A stretch of 64,000 bases of DNA. Source: Heracleum sosnowskyi (lineage: Eukaryota > Streptophyta > Magnoliopsida > Apiales > Apiaceae). The notes beneath the pieces are model-generated. The model had not been told where the DNA came from. It did no database searches and saw only the letters and a program-made list of their open reading frames with translations. Both the position numbers and the translations under genes were made by a program. Within the stretch, counting starts at the first letter, position 1. Every line of letters starts with the position of its first letter. The DNA lies in NCBI GenBank assembly GCA_030848705.1, contig CM061238.1:79012685-79076684 (forward strand), given 5' to 3'. Of the stretch, positions 10,701 to 18,390 are shown one piece after another.

Positions 10701-11100
10701 AAGCTTTACTGATGAAACATGTAGGGGAGCCATCAGTATCTGAGAGAATGTTGGCTTCATATATGTTACCATGCCTGTAGCCAGTTAGTGTTATCTTCCC
10801 TGTTGCTTTACTGACTACTTCACAATGTGTGGAATAGAAATTGACATGATAACCTCTGTCAGTGATTTGACTAATACTCAACAAGTTGTGTTTTAGTCCC
10901 TTCACTAGAGCTACTTTTTCAATGATGACATTTCCAATGATTATACTGCCATATCCCAAGGTTTGTCCAATGTTGCCATCTCCATAAGACAAAGTTGGGC
11001 CAGCTTTTTCCTCATATTCTGATAACAGGGCTTTGTTTCCAGTCATGTGCACAGAACATCCATTATCCATGACTAACACATTTTTCCTTTTACCCTGCAT
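7762..11100 (-). CDS. pol: element B pol (protease, integrase, RT, RNase H), uninterrupted
   Basis: 1112 codons, Ty1/copia order. The protease site reads MDNGCSVHMTG (residues 11-21), with Asn where Ser or Thr is usual in D(S/T)G. The integrase zinc region (about 140-185) has HxxxxH...CDAC. The integrase core has HLDLFGP (about 206), SDNGTEF (about 270) and GVVERKN (about 305). Between integrase and RT is an Asp/Ser/Asn-rich linker full of NPD/TPD tripeptides. RT has FQMDVKSAFLNG and the catalytic YVDDIIFGS (about 796). RNase H shows SDADFAG, TAEAEYIAAG and CDNQSA; it ends with ADIFTKPL. All core catalytic residues of integrase, RT and RNase H are present. The first codon is uncertain: ATG at 11098-11100 lies just downstream of a splice-acceptor-like site, so the real N-terminus may come from gag. 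Confidence 0.95.
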   Translation of the reverse strand: MQGKRKNVLVMDNGCSVHMTGNKALLSEYEEKAGPTLSYGDGNIGQTLGYGSIIIGNVIIEKVALVKGLKHNLLSISQITDRGYHVNFYSTHCEVVSKATGKITLTGYRHGNIYEANILSDTDGSPTCFISKASVDESWNWHKKLSHLNFSNINELVKKELVRGLPNVLYTPDGLCDACQKAKQRRTSFQSKSESSIEEPYHMLHLDLFGPVNIMSISKKRYTLVIVDEYSRFTWVYFLHRKDETPEVLLDHVRMIETTTKYKVKILRSDNGTEFKNSKMEEFCKYKGIIQQFSAPGTPQQNGVVERKNRTLIEAGRTMLEEAKLPTYFWAEAVNTTCYTQNLTLINRHGVTPYQSLKEKKPSLKHLHVFGCKCFVLRTHPEQLGKFETKADEGIFIGYPASRAFRVFNLRTRTVMESIHVSFDDKKITGINEDSHDRLIFENEATKEPEESESEAVNTSDPDGSPNPDDTPDTDGANTDDAINSNTTSSANVEGEQQHSTTSSESTQSSGQNSSDTDSSEDPDNTSGGHSNNSGRASNQSNSFNQDNTNPGGASTSRNNLTPARKWTKDHTPDLIIGDPAAGVQTRSATQNECLYNNFLSKEEPKKVEDALKDADWVTAMQEELNEFERNEVWKLVPRPKNRSIVGTKWIFKNKTDSDGVIIRNKARLVAKGYSQQEGIDYDETFAPVARLEAIRIFLAYAAHKKFKVFQMDVKSAFLNGELEEEVYVEQPPGFIDPKYPDHVYRLDKALYGLKQAPRAWYKTLAQFLLESGFKRGAIDKTLFYLNHGKELLLVQIYVDDIIFGSTNNKLCEKFSKLMQSRYQMSMMGEMSYFLGLQVKQTDEGIFINQSKYTRNLLTRFNMQDSTSASTPIATSTKLDPDQGEEVDVTHYRGMIGSLLYLTASRPDIMFATCLCARFQAKPREPHLIAVKRIFRYLKGTPSLGLWYARESDFGLCGYSDADFAGCKIDRKSTSGSCQFLGGRLVSWFSKKQKSISTSTAEAEYIAAGSCCAQIMWMRNQLLDYGLSYSKIPIYCDNQSAIAMTGNPVQHSLTKHISIRYHFIREQVLEGTIELHFVPTDQQLADIFTKPLPEATFNKLVNELGMMNFENF
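9425..9625 (-). other. PPT-like sites in B pol linker
   Basis: Two GGGGGAGCA sites on the minus strand (about 9438-9450 and 9610-9622) lie in the disordered linker between integrase and RT. A and C2 have one GGGGGAG each at the matching place (about 19757 and 61977). Confidence 0.45.
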
Positions 11101-11115
11101 CAGAATAATAAAACA

Positions 11116-11361
11116 CTAGTCAGAATGTTTAGGAACCCACACTTGTTGGATTCCTTGTTCATGCATTTTATTAAATTTAACAGCAGAAGACTTTTTGACT
11201 TTAGCAGTCCTGACAGGATTTACTCCATCAGGATTTGCTTTGTCAGTATCAGTATTAACAAAAGCATGCTTCATTATGACATTTTCAGTCCTATCAGACT
11301 TTGTACTACTTTCAAACTTAGGTAATGGATCATAAAAGTTATAGTACAAATCATGATACTC
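11116..11361 (-). CDS. element B gag C-terminal extension between two stops
   Basis: In the same frame as gag, following the TAA at 11362-11364, and ending in TAG at 11116-11118 just after QQVWVPKHSD. The '(Q)VWVP(K/R)' ending is shared with the gag frames of A and C2, so this is the true C-terminal end of the gag region. The TAA looks like a nonsense mutation just after the third zinc knuckle, and the TAG is at the conserved terminal position. Pol begins 21 bases after the TAG and happens to be in the same frame. Confidence 0.6.
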   Translation of the reverse strand, partial: EYHDLYYNFYDPLPKFESSTKSDRTENVIMKHAFVNTDTDKANPDGVNPVRTAKVKKSSAVKFNKMHEQGIQQVWVPKHSD

Positions 11362-13428
11362 TTAACATGTATAAATAGAATGCCATAGACTACCACAATG
11401 AAAACAGGAATTCTGTGGTTTGTAAAATACTGATCTATTCCTAACATCAGACTTAGGAATTTCAGCAATTTTCTTCTTACTCTTTTTACAATCAATAGCA
11501 AGATGATTAGAGTTACCACAGTTAAAACAACTCTTTCTAGGTGCATTTGGGATATACTTATAACCATTTTCTTTATTGATCCCAATTTTACCATTCCTGT
11601 TTCTCTTAACAGTAGCTTCCTCTTTCTTATCTGTAACCTCACAGATTTTATCCTTAAGCTGTTTCTGAGACAATAGACCTACATTCTTAGTGACTTTGTT
11701 CATGACAGGTTTAGACTTTATAATTTTAATTCCTTGAGTAGAAGAAGATCCCTTTTTAAAAGTAGAATTGGAATCCTTACCAAAAACAAAATTAACAGGA
11801 GTAATCTTAGATTTGGTTGAGTCTATAACATGTCTATAGGTCTTTGGACTGACTGTCTCATCAATGACAATTTTCTCTTTCAAATTCTTATCCTCATCTG
11901 ACTTATATCCTAGACACTCTTTCCAATTCTTAGAGGTATTAATCTCATGAAATTTCCTACCAGAGTCTGTCCAGGTTCTGATTTTCTCATTCGCATAATC
12001 AAGTTCTTTTTCAAGGGAAGTACATTTAGATGTCATCTCTAAGTGCATGTGTTTAACATTATCACATTCTTTTTGTACTTCTTGCATACGAGAAAATTCA
12101 GCTTCTAATATCTCATTCCTTTTTCTAAGGTCAGACATCTCAGATAAGATTCTAGTATTCTCAGCAGTTTGACTTCTAAAGCTAATATGTAATGACTTTA
12201 GAAAACGTCTTAACTCAGAAGCATTATCAGTATCAAAATCAAAGATAGTATTTAGTACCTTATCATCAGGAGCAGCAGTTACATCAGCATTGGCCATTAA
12301 CGCATAGATGACTACCTCAGTATCAGATTCTGAGGAAGAGTCCATCCAATCCTTGCTTGATGTGATGAGTGCCTTTGTCTTGTTGCATTCAGAAGCAAAG
12401 TGACCCATACCATTACACTTGTAGCATCTAACCTTTGACTTGTCAAATTTGCTACCCTTGCTGTCCTTTTTGATATACTTGTCTTTGTCTGCTTTGAAGG
12501 TCTTTTTCTGAAAGTTGCCTTGTCTTCTATTCTTCCTGAACTTCATCCTTCTGAAGTTTCTGACAATCATAGCAACCATCTCTTCCATGTCTGAGTCAGA
12601 AGAATCATCACCAGTATTGGCATCAGGATTGCCATCAGTATCTGATGAAGAGTCGTCAGGATCTGATTCAGCTACTCTTGCTTTCCTTCTTGAGACCTCC
12701 ATAGCTTTCCCTTTTGATTTTGCTTCTACATTCAAAGCAATTGATTTTGCCTTGCTGCTTTTCTTGTTCTTCCTCTGTTGAACTTCAAGATCATGAGTTC
12801 TTAGCATCCCATAGATCTCATCAAGAGACACAATGTTTAGATCATACTGGTGTCTAATGATTGAGGTCTGAGTATCCCATTCTTCAGGTAAAGCTCTTAG
12901 AAACTTGGTGTTGGAATCTTCAGTTTCATATACTTTGTCAACTAAGGATAAGCTGTTCAATAGTGTCAGGAATCTATCATATAGCTCAGTCAGGCTCTCT
13001 TCAGGTCTTGCATCGAATTGTTCATATTCTTGAATCAAAAGAGCCCTTCTGTTCTTCTTGACAGATGCAGATCCCTGGCACTGAGTTTCCAAAGTATCCC
13101 AGATTTCCTTCGAAGACTTGCATGCAATGACCCTGTTTGACATGACAGCATCAAGACTGTTGTGCAAGATATTCTTTATCTTTGGTTCTCTGAGTACATG
13201 AGCTTTTTCTTCTGGAGTCCATTCAGATTTAGCTTTGACCACATAATGTTCTGGTACAGTATCTGTTCGTTCTACGAACCTTGTTGGTATATATGGTCCA
13301 TCACGAATCATGTCCAAGTAATCGGGATCCATAGCCTCCAGGTACATCAGCATCTTTACCCTCCATGTAGGATATTCTGATATCTTTAAGATGGGAATCT
13401 TCATGCTTTCATATTTGGTTGTCGACAT
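11362..13428 (-). CDS. gag: element B gag
   Basis: The start is taken at ATG 13428 (MSTTKYESMKIPIL), although the frame is open 16 codons further up. The same MSTT...KIP opening occurs in A's gag. The N-terminal half is a copia-type gag (UBN2 family) with WRVKMLMYLE, LRALPEEWDTQ and LDEIYGMLRTHDLE. An acidic/serine linker follows, then three zinc knuckles: CYKCNGMGHFASEC, CFNCGNSNHLAIDC and CFHCGSLWHSIYTC. A coiled coil lies between the first two (about plus 11960-12200). Gag forms the particle and binds the RNA. The frame ends in TAA right after the third knuckle, where the conserved tail would continue (see 11116-11361). Confidence 0.92.
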   Translation of the reverse strand: MSTTKYESMKIPILKISEYPTWRVKMLMYLEAMDPDYLDMIRDGPYIPTRFVERTDTVPEHYVVKAKSEWTPEEKAHVLREPKIKNILHNSLDAVMSNRVIACKSSKEIWDTLETQCQGSASVKKNRRALLIQEYEQFDARPEESLTELYDRFLTLLNSLSLVDKVYETEDSNTKFLRALPEEWDTQTSIIRHQYDLNIVSLDEIYGMLRTHDLEVQQRKNKKSSKAKSIALNVEAKSKGKAMEVSRRKARVAESDPDDSSSDTDGNPDANTGDDSSDSDMEEMVAMIVRNFRRMKFRKNRRQGNFQKKTFKADKDKYIKKDSKGSKFDKSKVRCYKCNGMGHFASECNKTKALITSSKDWMDSSSESDTEVVIYALMANADVTAAPDDKVLNTIFDFDTDNASELRRFLKSLHISFRSQTAENTRILSEMSDLRKRNEILEAEFSRMQEVQKECDNVKHMHLEMTSKCTSLEKELDYANEKIRTWTDSGRKFHEINTSKNWKECLGYKSDEDKNLKEKIVIDETVSPKTYRHVIDSTKSKITPVNFVFGKDSNSTFKKGSSSTQGIKIIKSKPVMNKVTKNVGLLSQKQLKDKICEVTDKKEEATVKRNRNGKIGINKENGYKYIPNAPRKSCFNCGNSNHLAIDCKKSKKKIAEIPKSDVRNRSVFYKPQNSCFHCGSLWHSIYTC

Positions 13429-13463
13429 CTTAGATCGTCTCTGATTTAAAAATAAACCAGTTT

Positions 13464-13475
13464 GCTCTGATACCA
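13464..13475 (-). other. primer binding site of element B (tRNA-Met)
   Basis: TGGTATCAGAGC on the minus strand, two bases inside the 5' LTR; complementary to the 3' end of initiator tRNA-Met. Confidence 0.93.
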
Positions 13476-13477
13476 AT

Positions 13478-14086
13478 TGTTGCCCAGTAATAATCTATTG
13501 TAGAAGGGGGGTTGAATACAATAGTGTAAGATAATCGACTTCTTAATGTATATATCACAAATATGAAAAGAAAGATAACAGCTTTATTAAATCTGATATA
13601 AAACTGTTACAAACTCTCTCAAGAAATTCTGATGTTCTTGAGAGCTGCTAGTTTACAAAAACTCTCTCAAGAAATTCTATGTTCTTAAGAGCTTCTATTC
13701 GATTATGTTCTCTCTCGCATGAATACATAAATCGAAACCAAGACTGTGTTTATATAGTGCACACAGCTTCTCTATCAATAACAAGATAAGTCCTAATCAA
13801 TAACAAAGATAGAAACCTATCCTTAATCGATAGCTACATTCTACAAACCAGGAACAAATAGAATAAACTTCCATGTTTATCTAGACTCCAAATATAACTC
13901 GAAGTAGGAATCCTGATCAGCTTCAAGTTCTGATGATCAATCCTGATCATAATCTGAGTAGGAATCCTGATGATCAATAAGATACTGACGCTTGATCAAA
14001 TACTGATGACCATGCAATACTGATGATGTCAGCAATCCTGATCAGTTGAGTCTAGCTTCTGACGATCATTGAATTCTGATCTTACA
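13478..14086 (-). repeat. 5' LTR of element B
   Basis: 609 bp. The element-strand TATA box (CTATATAAA) is at plus 13749-13757, about 330 bases into the LTR. Differences from the 3' LTR that I see are gatgatg versus gatgacg and ttaca versus taaca at the very end. Hairpin at 13495-13524; word array at about 13905-14080. Confidence 0.96.
13495..13524 (-). other. LTR-terminal hairpin, family B (5' LTR copy)
   Basis: Same 8-bp stem CTATTGTA/TACAATAG and 14-base loop as at 2044-2073. Confidence 0.8.
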
Positions 14087-14091
14087 TGAAG

Positions 14092-14220
14092 TTTCCTTCC
14101 TTTATAGAATTTAAATTCATAAGGCACTTCCACCACTTGTGGACTAGCTTTCATTGCAAAGTCTCTAAGCTGATCATGCAACAGCTCAGCCAATGAAGAA
14201 TTTCTTTTCACTTTGCACAT
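14092..14220 (-). pseudogene. element A third ORF fragment next to B
   Basis: Encodes MCKVKRNSSLAELLHDQL and on to FYKGRKL, where B's target duplication interrupts it. It aligns with 'IKIQRTTRLNELLREHVKEI' in C2's third ORF. The frame differs from 14208-14891, so a frameshift lies near 14285. Confidence 0.65.
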
Positions 14221-14891
14221 GAAGACCCATAGTTCAGAGAGAGTTCTACTTTCCAGAAGATTGAGAGAAATAATAAAGTTCCCTCATTATGTGTGTAGAT
14301 GTAGATCTTCAACTCTTCTCTAACTCTGTCAAATCCAGTTGTGATTCTTGAAATCTCTGCATGAAGAGCTTTCATATAAACTGTGTTGTCTGGATTGACC
14401 TTCTTGTATCTTTCTAGCATACCAAGAAACTTTCCATCATTATTAGTTCCTTCCTGATGTGCAAACATCTCTCTAGCCTTGTCCCATTCTTCTCCTAGCT
14501 TCAACCTCACATTCAGTTTTCTTTCCTTGACCTTCAGATTGTGAAGCCGTTGCTTTTCTTGTTGTTCAGCTTTTTGGATAACAAGATGCTTAGAAATGAT
14601 GTCAGATACTTTTATATTCTCCTCCTCTCTTCTTTTGAGATCAGCTTTCTGTCTCACCAGCTCAGCTTCAAAGGCAGGATCAACATTAGACTCTTCTTCC
14701 CACTCAGCATAATCAGCTTCTTCTTCAACCTCCACATCACCAAAGATATCTTCAGGGGCTTCTTCAGATTCAACATAGTCAAAATCTCCCTGTTCACCTT
14801 GATAATAGTCAGCATCAGAAAAAGTTAACTTCTGCTTTCCTTTGTCCTTACCTGAACCTCCAGCTTGATCTCCTCCTCCTTGTTTCTCCAC
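14208..14891 (-). pseudogene. element A third ORF, third segment
   Basis: A 227-codon frame with an acidic stretch (FGDVEVEEEADYAEWEEE) and a long Lys/Glu/Arg helix likely to be a coiled coil ('KAEQQEKQRLHNLKVKERKL'). Upstream in the same frame is SVEDSSTK, which matches VEDSSTK in C2's third ORF and shows that the segments belong together. The last 18 codons are off-frame: the homologous sequence continues in another frame from about 14285. Function unknown. Confidence 0.65.
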
Positions 14892-14917
14892 ATTCTCCCT
14901 CTTAGTTGAGGAATCCT

Positions 14918-15703
14918 CTACAGATTTGACTTGAGTCGCATCAGGATTAACCTCACTTCTTCATCTCCTCCATCTCCTCCTTGATCATCCTCATCCTCAT
15001 CCTCATCCTCATCCTCATCACCCTCAAAGAATTTCTTCTGTTCAGCATTGGGTTGATGTGAATTCTTGATCATGTTGTACAAGTGCTTCATTCCTTCATT
15101 AAAATGCTCCATTCCTCCTTCTATCCTCAACATTCTTTCTTCATTAAACGTTTGATTTTCATCAGATGTTTGTAGAATAAAGTCCACCTTGGTAGAAATA
15201 GAAGCAATCTCCTTGACACTCTCTGATATCTGAGCATTTGACGTTGTAAGATCAGAGATGTCTGAAGCCACTAGTACTTGAGACTGTTGGATGGCATTCA
15301 GCTTTGGGAGTAGAGTAACCTTCAAACCTTCCAAATCATCCTTGACACTACCCAGCTGATTAGTGACAGAGGTGGAAGAAGAAGATCGTTCAACCACTTG
15401 TACTTTGAGTAGATCTTTTTCAGCCTGGGTTTCCATGAGTTGTTTCTGAAGACTAGCTATCTGAGCTAACAGCAAAGCAGTGTTTGTGTCAGTGTGTGCA
15501 CTCACCTCAATTGCTCTCAGTGGTGTTTCACTCACCTCACGTGCTTGTGTATCACTCGGTGTTTGACTCTCAGTTCTCACAACAAGTTGTCTTTCCAAGT
15601 TCTGATTTGAAGTACCTGCATTAAAAATCACCCTAGCCCTTTCTTGAGAGGTCAGTGGTGGTGCAATGGGAGTTCGCAAATCCCAATCCCTAGTGAAGTC
15701 CAA
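14918..15703 (-). pseudogene. element A third ORF, second segment (coiled coil)
   Basis: A 261-codon frame. Residues about 75-210 are rich in heptad-like Leu/Ile/Val with Gln, Ser and Glu (LLAQIASLQKQLMETQAEKD), a likely coiled coil. A run of Asp/Glu (plus 14985-15025, from a GATGAG repeat) follows. The frame ends off-register shortly after; the correct continuation (SVEDSSTK) is in the frame of 14208-14891. On its other side it should join the 403-codon frame, but a shift at about 15830 in a T/C-rich run separates them. Confidence 0.65.
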
Positions 15704-15798
15704 GAAGTGATCTGAACTTTGAAACTGAATTGCTTCAGTGTTGAACTCACTAGGTTGCCTTCCACTTTCTCCAGATAAATCTGCGAGTGGAAAATCCC

Positions 15799-17010
15799 TT
15801 AAGGGAGCCAGAGATGTTCCCTCTGGGAGGGGAAAAATGATTCTATTTGTGTTGGCAAAGAATCAGATTTTCCCTCAGATGCCTGTGAAGGCACTTCTAC
15901 CGTAACTATGGTAGGCACTGTAACATTTCCTATGTGCTCTCCTAGCAAAGTGTCCTGAGTGTCATCTATTGGTATGTTTTCTCCCATTGTGAGTAACGGG
16001 AGTGTGCTTGACTCATTACAGATTGCCATGACCCTATGGCTTTGTTCAATAGATTCACCCTGTTGTGAGAGTGTTTCTAGATACTGTTCATTGGCCATAT
16101 CAAAGTCCATATCCTGTTGGGAGGATATAGATGGGCTAACAGTTGTCTCCCTGTATGTTCTTATCTTTTTAAGTGGTGGAGACAGAGCTGTGGGATCTCT
16201 CATTGAATCTTCTCCACTATATACATTGAGTTCAGGTTCAGTGGTTATTGGAGTTGACTCGGTGTTTAGCTCTATGACCTGGGATATAGTTTGTGGTTCT
16301 ACAAACTCATGGTCAGCCCTATTAACCTCTTGGGTTTCCATAGTAACATGAGATGGAGAGCCAGGGTTAGGAAATACTACCTGTAATGGAGTTGCATCTT
16401 CAAATCCAGCATGGGTGGATTGATCCACTGGAGGTTGTTGCTCAGGAACTGGCAATCCAAAAGCAGGGATTTGAATAAACTGGGTCATAAAAGGTGTAAT
16501 GACCACAGGGACTGCAAAACCAATATTCTGAAGAAGAGAAGGAATATTGTGAAAATTGGTTTTAGTGCAGTTGCTGAAGACCTTAGCCAGAGTGTCAAAG
16601 AATAAGTCCCACTCACTGACTAAATTGCTCTTGGATAACTTTACCAAATCTACCGGACCTTGATAATTGATGTTTGTGAAAAATTGAATTAGGTCCGCTT
16701 CAGAAGGTAGATTCACAAAGTTATCTCTGGGAAGATGTAGAGCATCACAAAGAATATCTCTATTGAGTGTATAGTGTGTGTCACCGACAAAGAATGTGAA
16801 AGAAGATAAGTATGTGGACACGATAGCAGTAGCACACAAAATCCTCAAGGGTTCATATTTTAAAGGAACATTCATAGTTATAGCAGGACTAACAATGGAA
16901 TGCTCATTTAAAAACCGAATCCAAGGTCTAAAACGTTCAACGGAACATTTTAGAGGATCAATATAACCTAAAAAATTGTTTTTGACAATTTCAAAGTCCA
17001 TATTGAACAA
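15799..17010 (-). pseudogene. element A third ORF, N-terminal segment
   Basis: 403 codons from an ATG at 17010 (MFNMDFEIVKNNFLGYI). Residues 1-140 look like a folded domain ('FVGDTHYTLNRDILCDALHLP' region), followed by a Pro/Thr/Ser-rich disordered tail. This N-terminal domain is absent from the B and C2 copies in this window. It is the usual start of the extra ORF in SIRE-like elements; no hydrophobic signal or membrane anchor is seen. It breaks at about 15830 by frameshift. Function unknown. Confidence 0.7.
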
Positions 17011-18027
17011 ACAAATAATTAATAAAAATTAATAAGAATTTTAAGGATTTTAAGTATTGAAAAAAAATAATCCACAAACTTCAAATCAATTTAAGACAGA
17101 AATTGGTTCAGTTAAAATCAGAAAAGAAATGCTTGAAAAGATTTAATCAGAAAAAAATAGCAGCACTTCTTTTAGAAAAATGATTAAAAGAACCAAGGGA
17201 GAGAGAGAAGCTAAGTAAAAACTTGAGCTTGAAAAACTAAGTGAATAAAACAGAAAAAACAAAGCAGGTATTTATAGAAAACTGGGCAAGACTATCGGGA
17301 AGACTATCAGGGATAGTCTTACCGGTAGTCTTTCTGACTTAAAAGACTGAAAACAAAAAGAAAAAACAAAAAATCTGTTAAATAAAAACTGTTAAAATAA
17401 TAAATAGAAAACAGAAAAACTACCAGAAAGACTATGAAGAATAGTCCTACCGATAGTCTTTCTGGTTCTAAAACTAGAAAGACTAAACTTAATTACAGTT
17501 TAAAGTCTAATTAATCAAGGAAATAAAATAAAAACAACTAAACTAAAATAAGTATTTCCAAAATACTATCGGTAGGACTATTAAATAGTCTTTCCGATAG
17601 TCTTTTTAGAAATAAAAAGTAGTAAACCTGTTAAGAAATTAAATAAACACAAATAGAAACTAGAAAAAATTAGTAGAAAATTAAGGAAAAATCAGAAAAA
17701 TGCAAGGAAAATTGCTAAAAATACAGGAAAAAATATCTAAGCAGTTTGAACAATTATTTAAATATTTTCAAATTCATAAATTTGTAGTAAAAATAAATTT
17801 CTTAATAGAAAAATCTGAGAAAAATATTTTTAGAGCAGATAAACTATTTAAAAATACTTAACCTAGAAACTTTAACAAACTAGATAGTAGCATGACATTT
17901 AAGATCAGTAATTACACAGCAACTAAGAAAATGTTTTGATAAACTAAAATACAAGTGAGTTTCAGAAAATATACAGCACATAGCACTTGTATTCTAACCA
18001 AGAACAAACATTAAACAATTATCAGTA
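17011..18027. other. spacer between A pol and third ORF, with word array
   Basis: No ORF. The stretch 17285-17610 holds about ten copies of the A-family word in both orientations (AGACTATCGG, GATAGTCTTTCTG, GGTAGTCTTTCTG), many as close inverted pairs. The same words fill 645-900 in the LTR. The rest is AT-rich and unremarkable. Confidence 0.7.
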
Positions 18028-18387
18028 CTAATCACTAAAGCTATTTAACATACCCAATTTATCAACTAACCTGGTAAAGGTGGATTCATCAAGAGACTTA
18101 GTGAATATATCTACTGTTTGTTCCTCTGTGGGTACAAAATGTAACTCCACAGTACCATTCATGACATGTTCTCTGATAAAATGATACCTGATGTCAATGT
18201 GCTTTGTTCTCGAATGCTGAACAGGGTTGTTGGAGATTGCTATGGCACTTGAATTATCATATAAAATAGGAATTTTGTTTAATACAAATCCATAGTCCTT
18301 CAATTGATTCCTTATCAATAAGATCTGAGCACAGTAGCTTCCAGCAGCAATATATTCAGCTTCTACTGTTGAATTTGAAACTGTTTG
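18028..18387 (-). pseudogene. pol: element A pol, C-terminal RNase H part
   Basis: In the same frame as 18391-21297, separated from it by a single in-frame TAA (18388-18390) that falls just after WYSKK. The downstream reading gives STVEAEYIAAG, YDNSSA and VDIFTKSL, the C-terminal half of RNase H and the copia pol terminus. Without readthrough, RNase H would be truncated. Confidence 0.88.
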
Positions 18388-18390
18388 TTA

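Larger units (their letters stand above)
2027..14086 (-). mobile_element. Copia element B (SIRE-like), complete and young
   Basis: A 12,060-bp Ty1/copia element inserted in A's third ORF, with TSD tgaag at 2022-2026 and 14087-14091. The LTRs are 609 bp each and differ at only two positions that I could find, so the insertion is recent. Element order: 5' LTR, primer site, gag, linker, uninterrupted pol, word-rich spacer, antisense gene, third ORF, PPT, 3' LTR. Gag and pol are full length. The third ORF is out of frame in places, and stops separate gag from pol. Confidence 0.96.
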
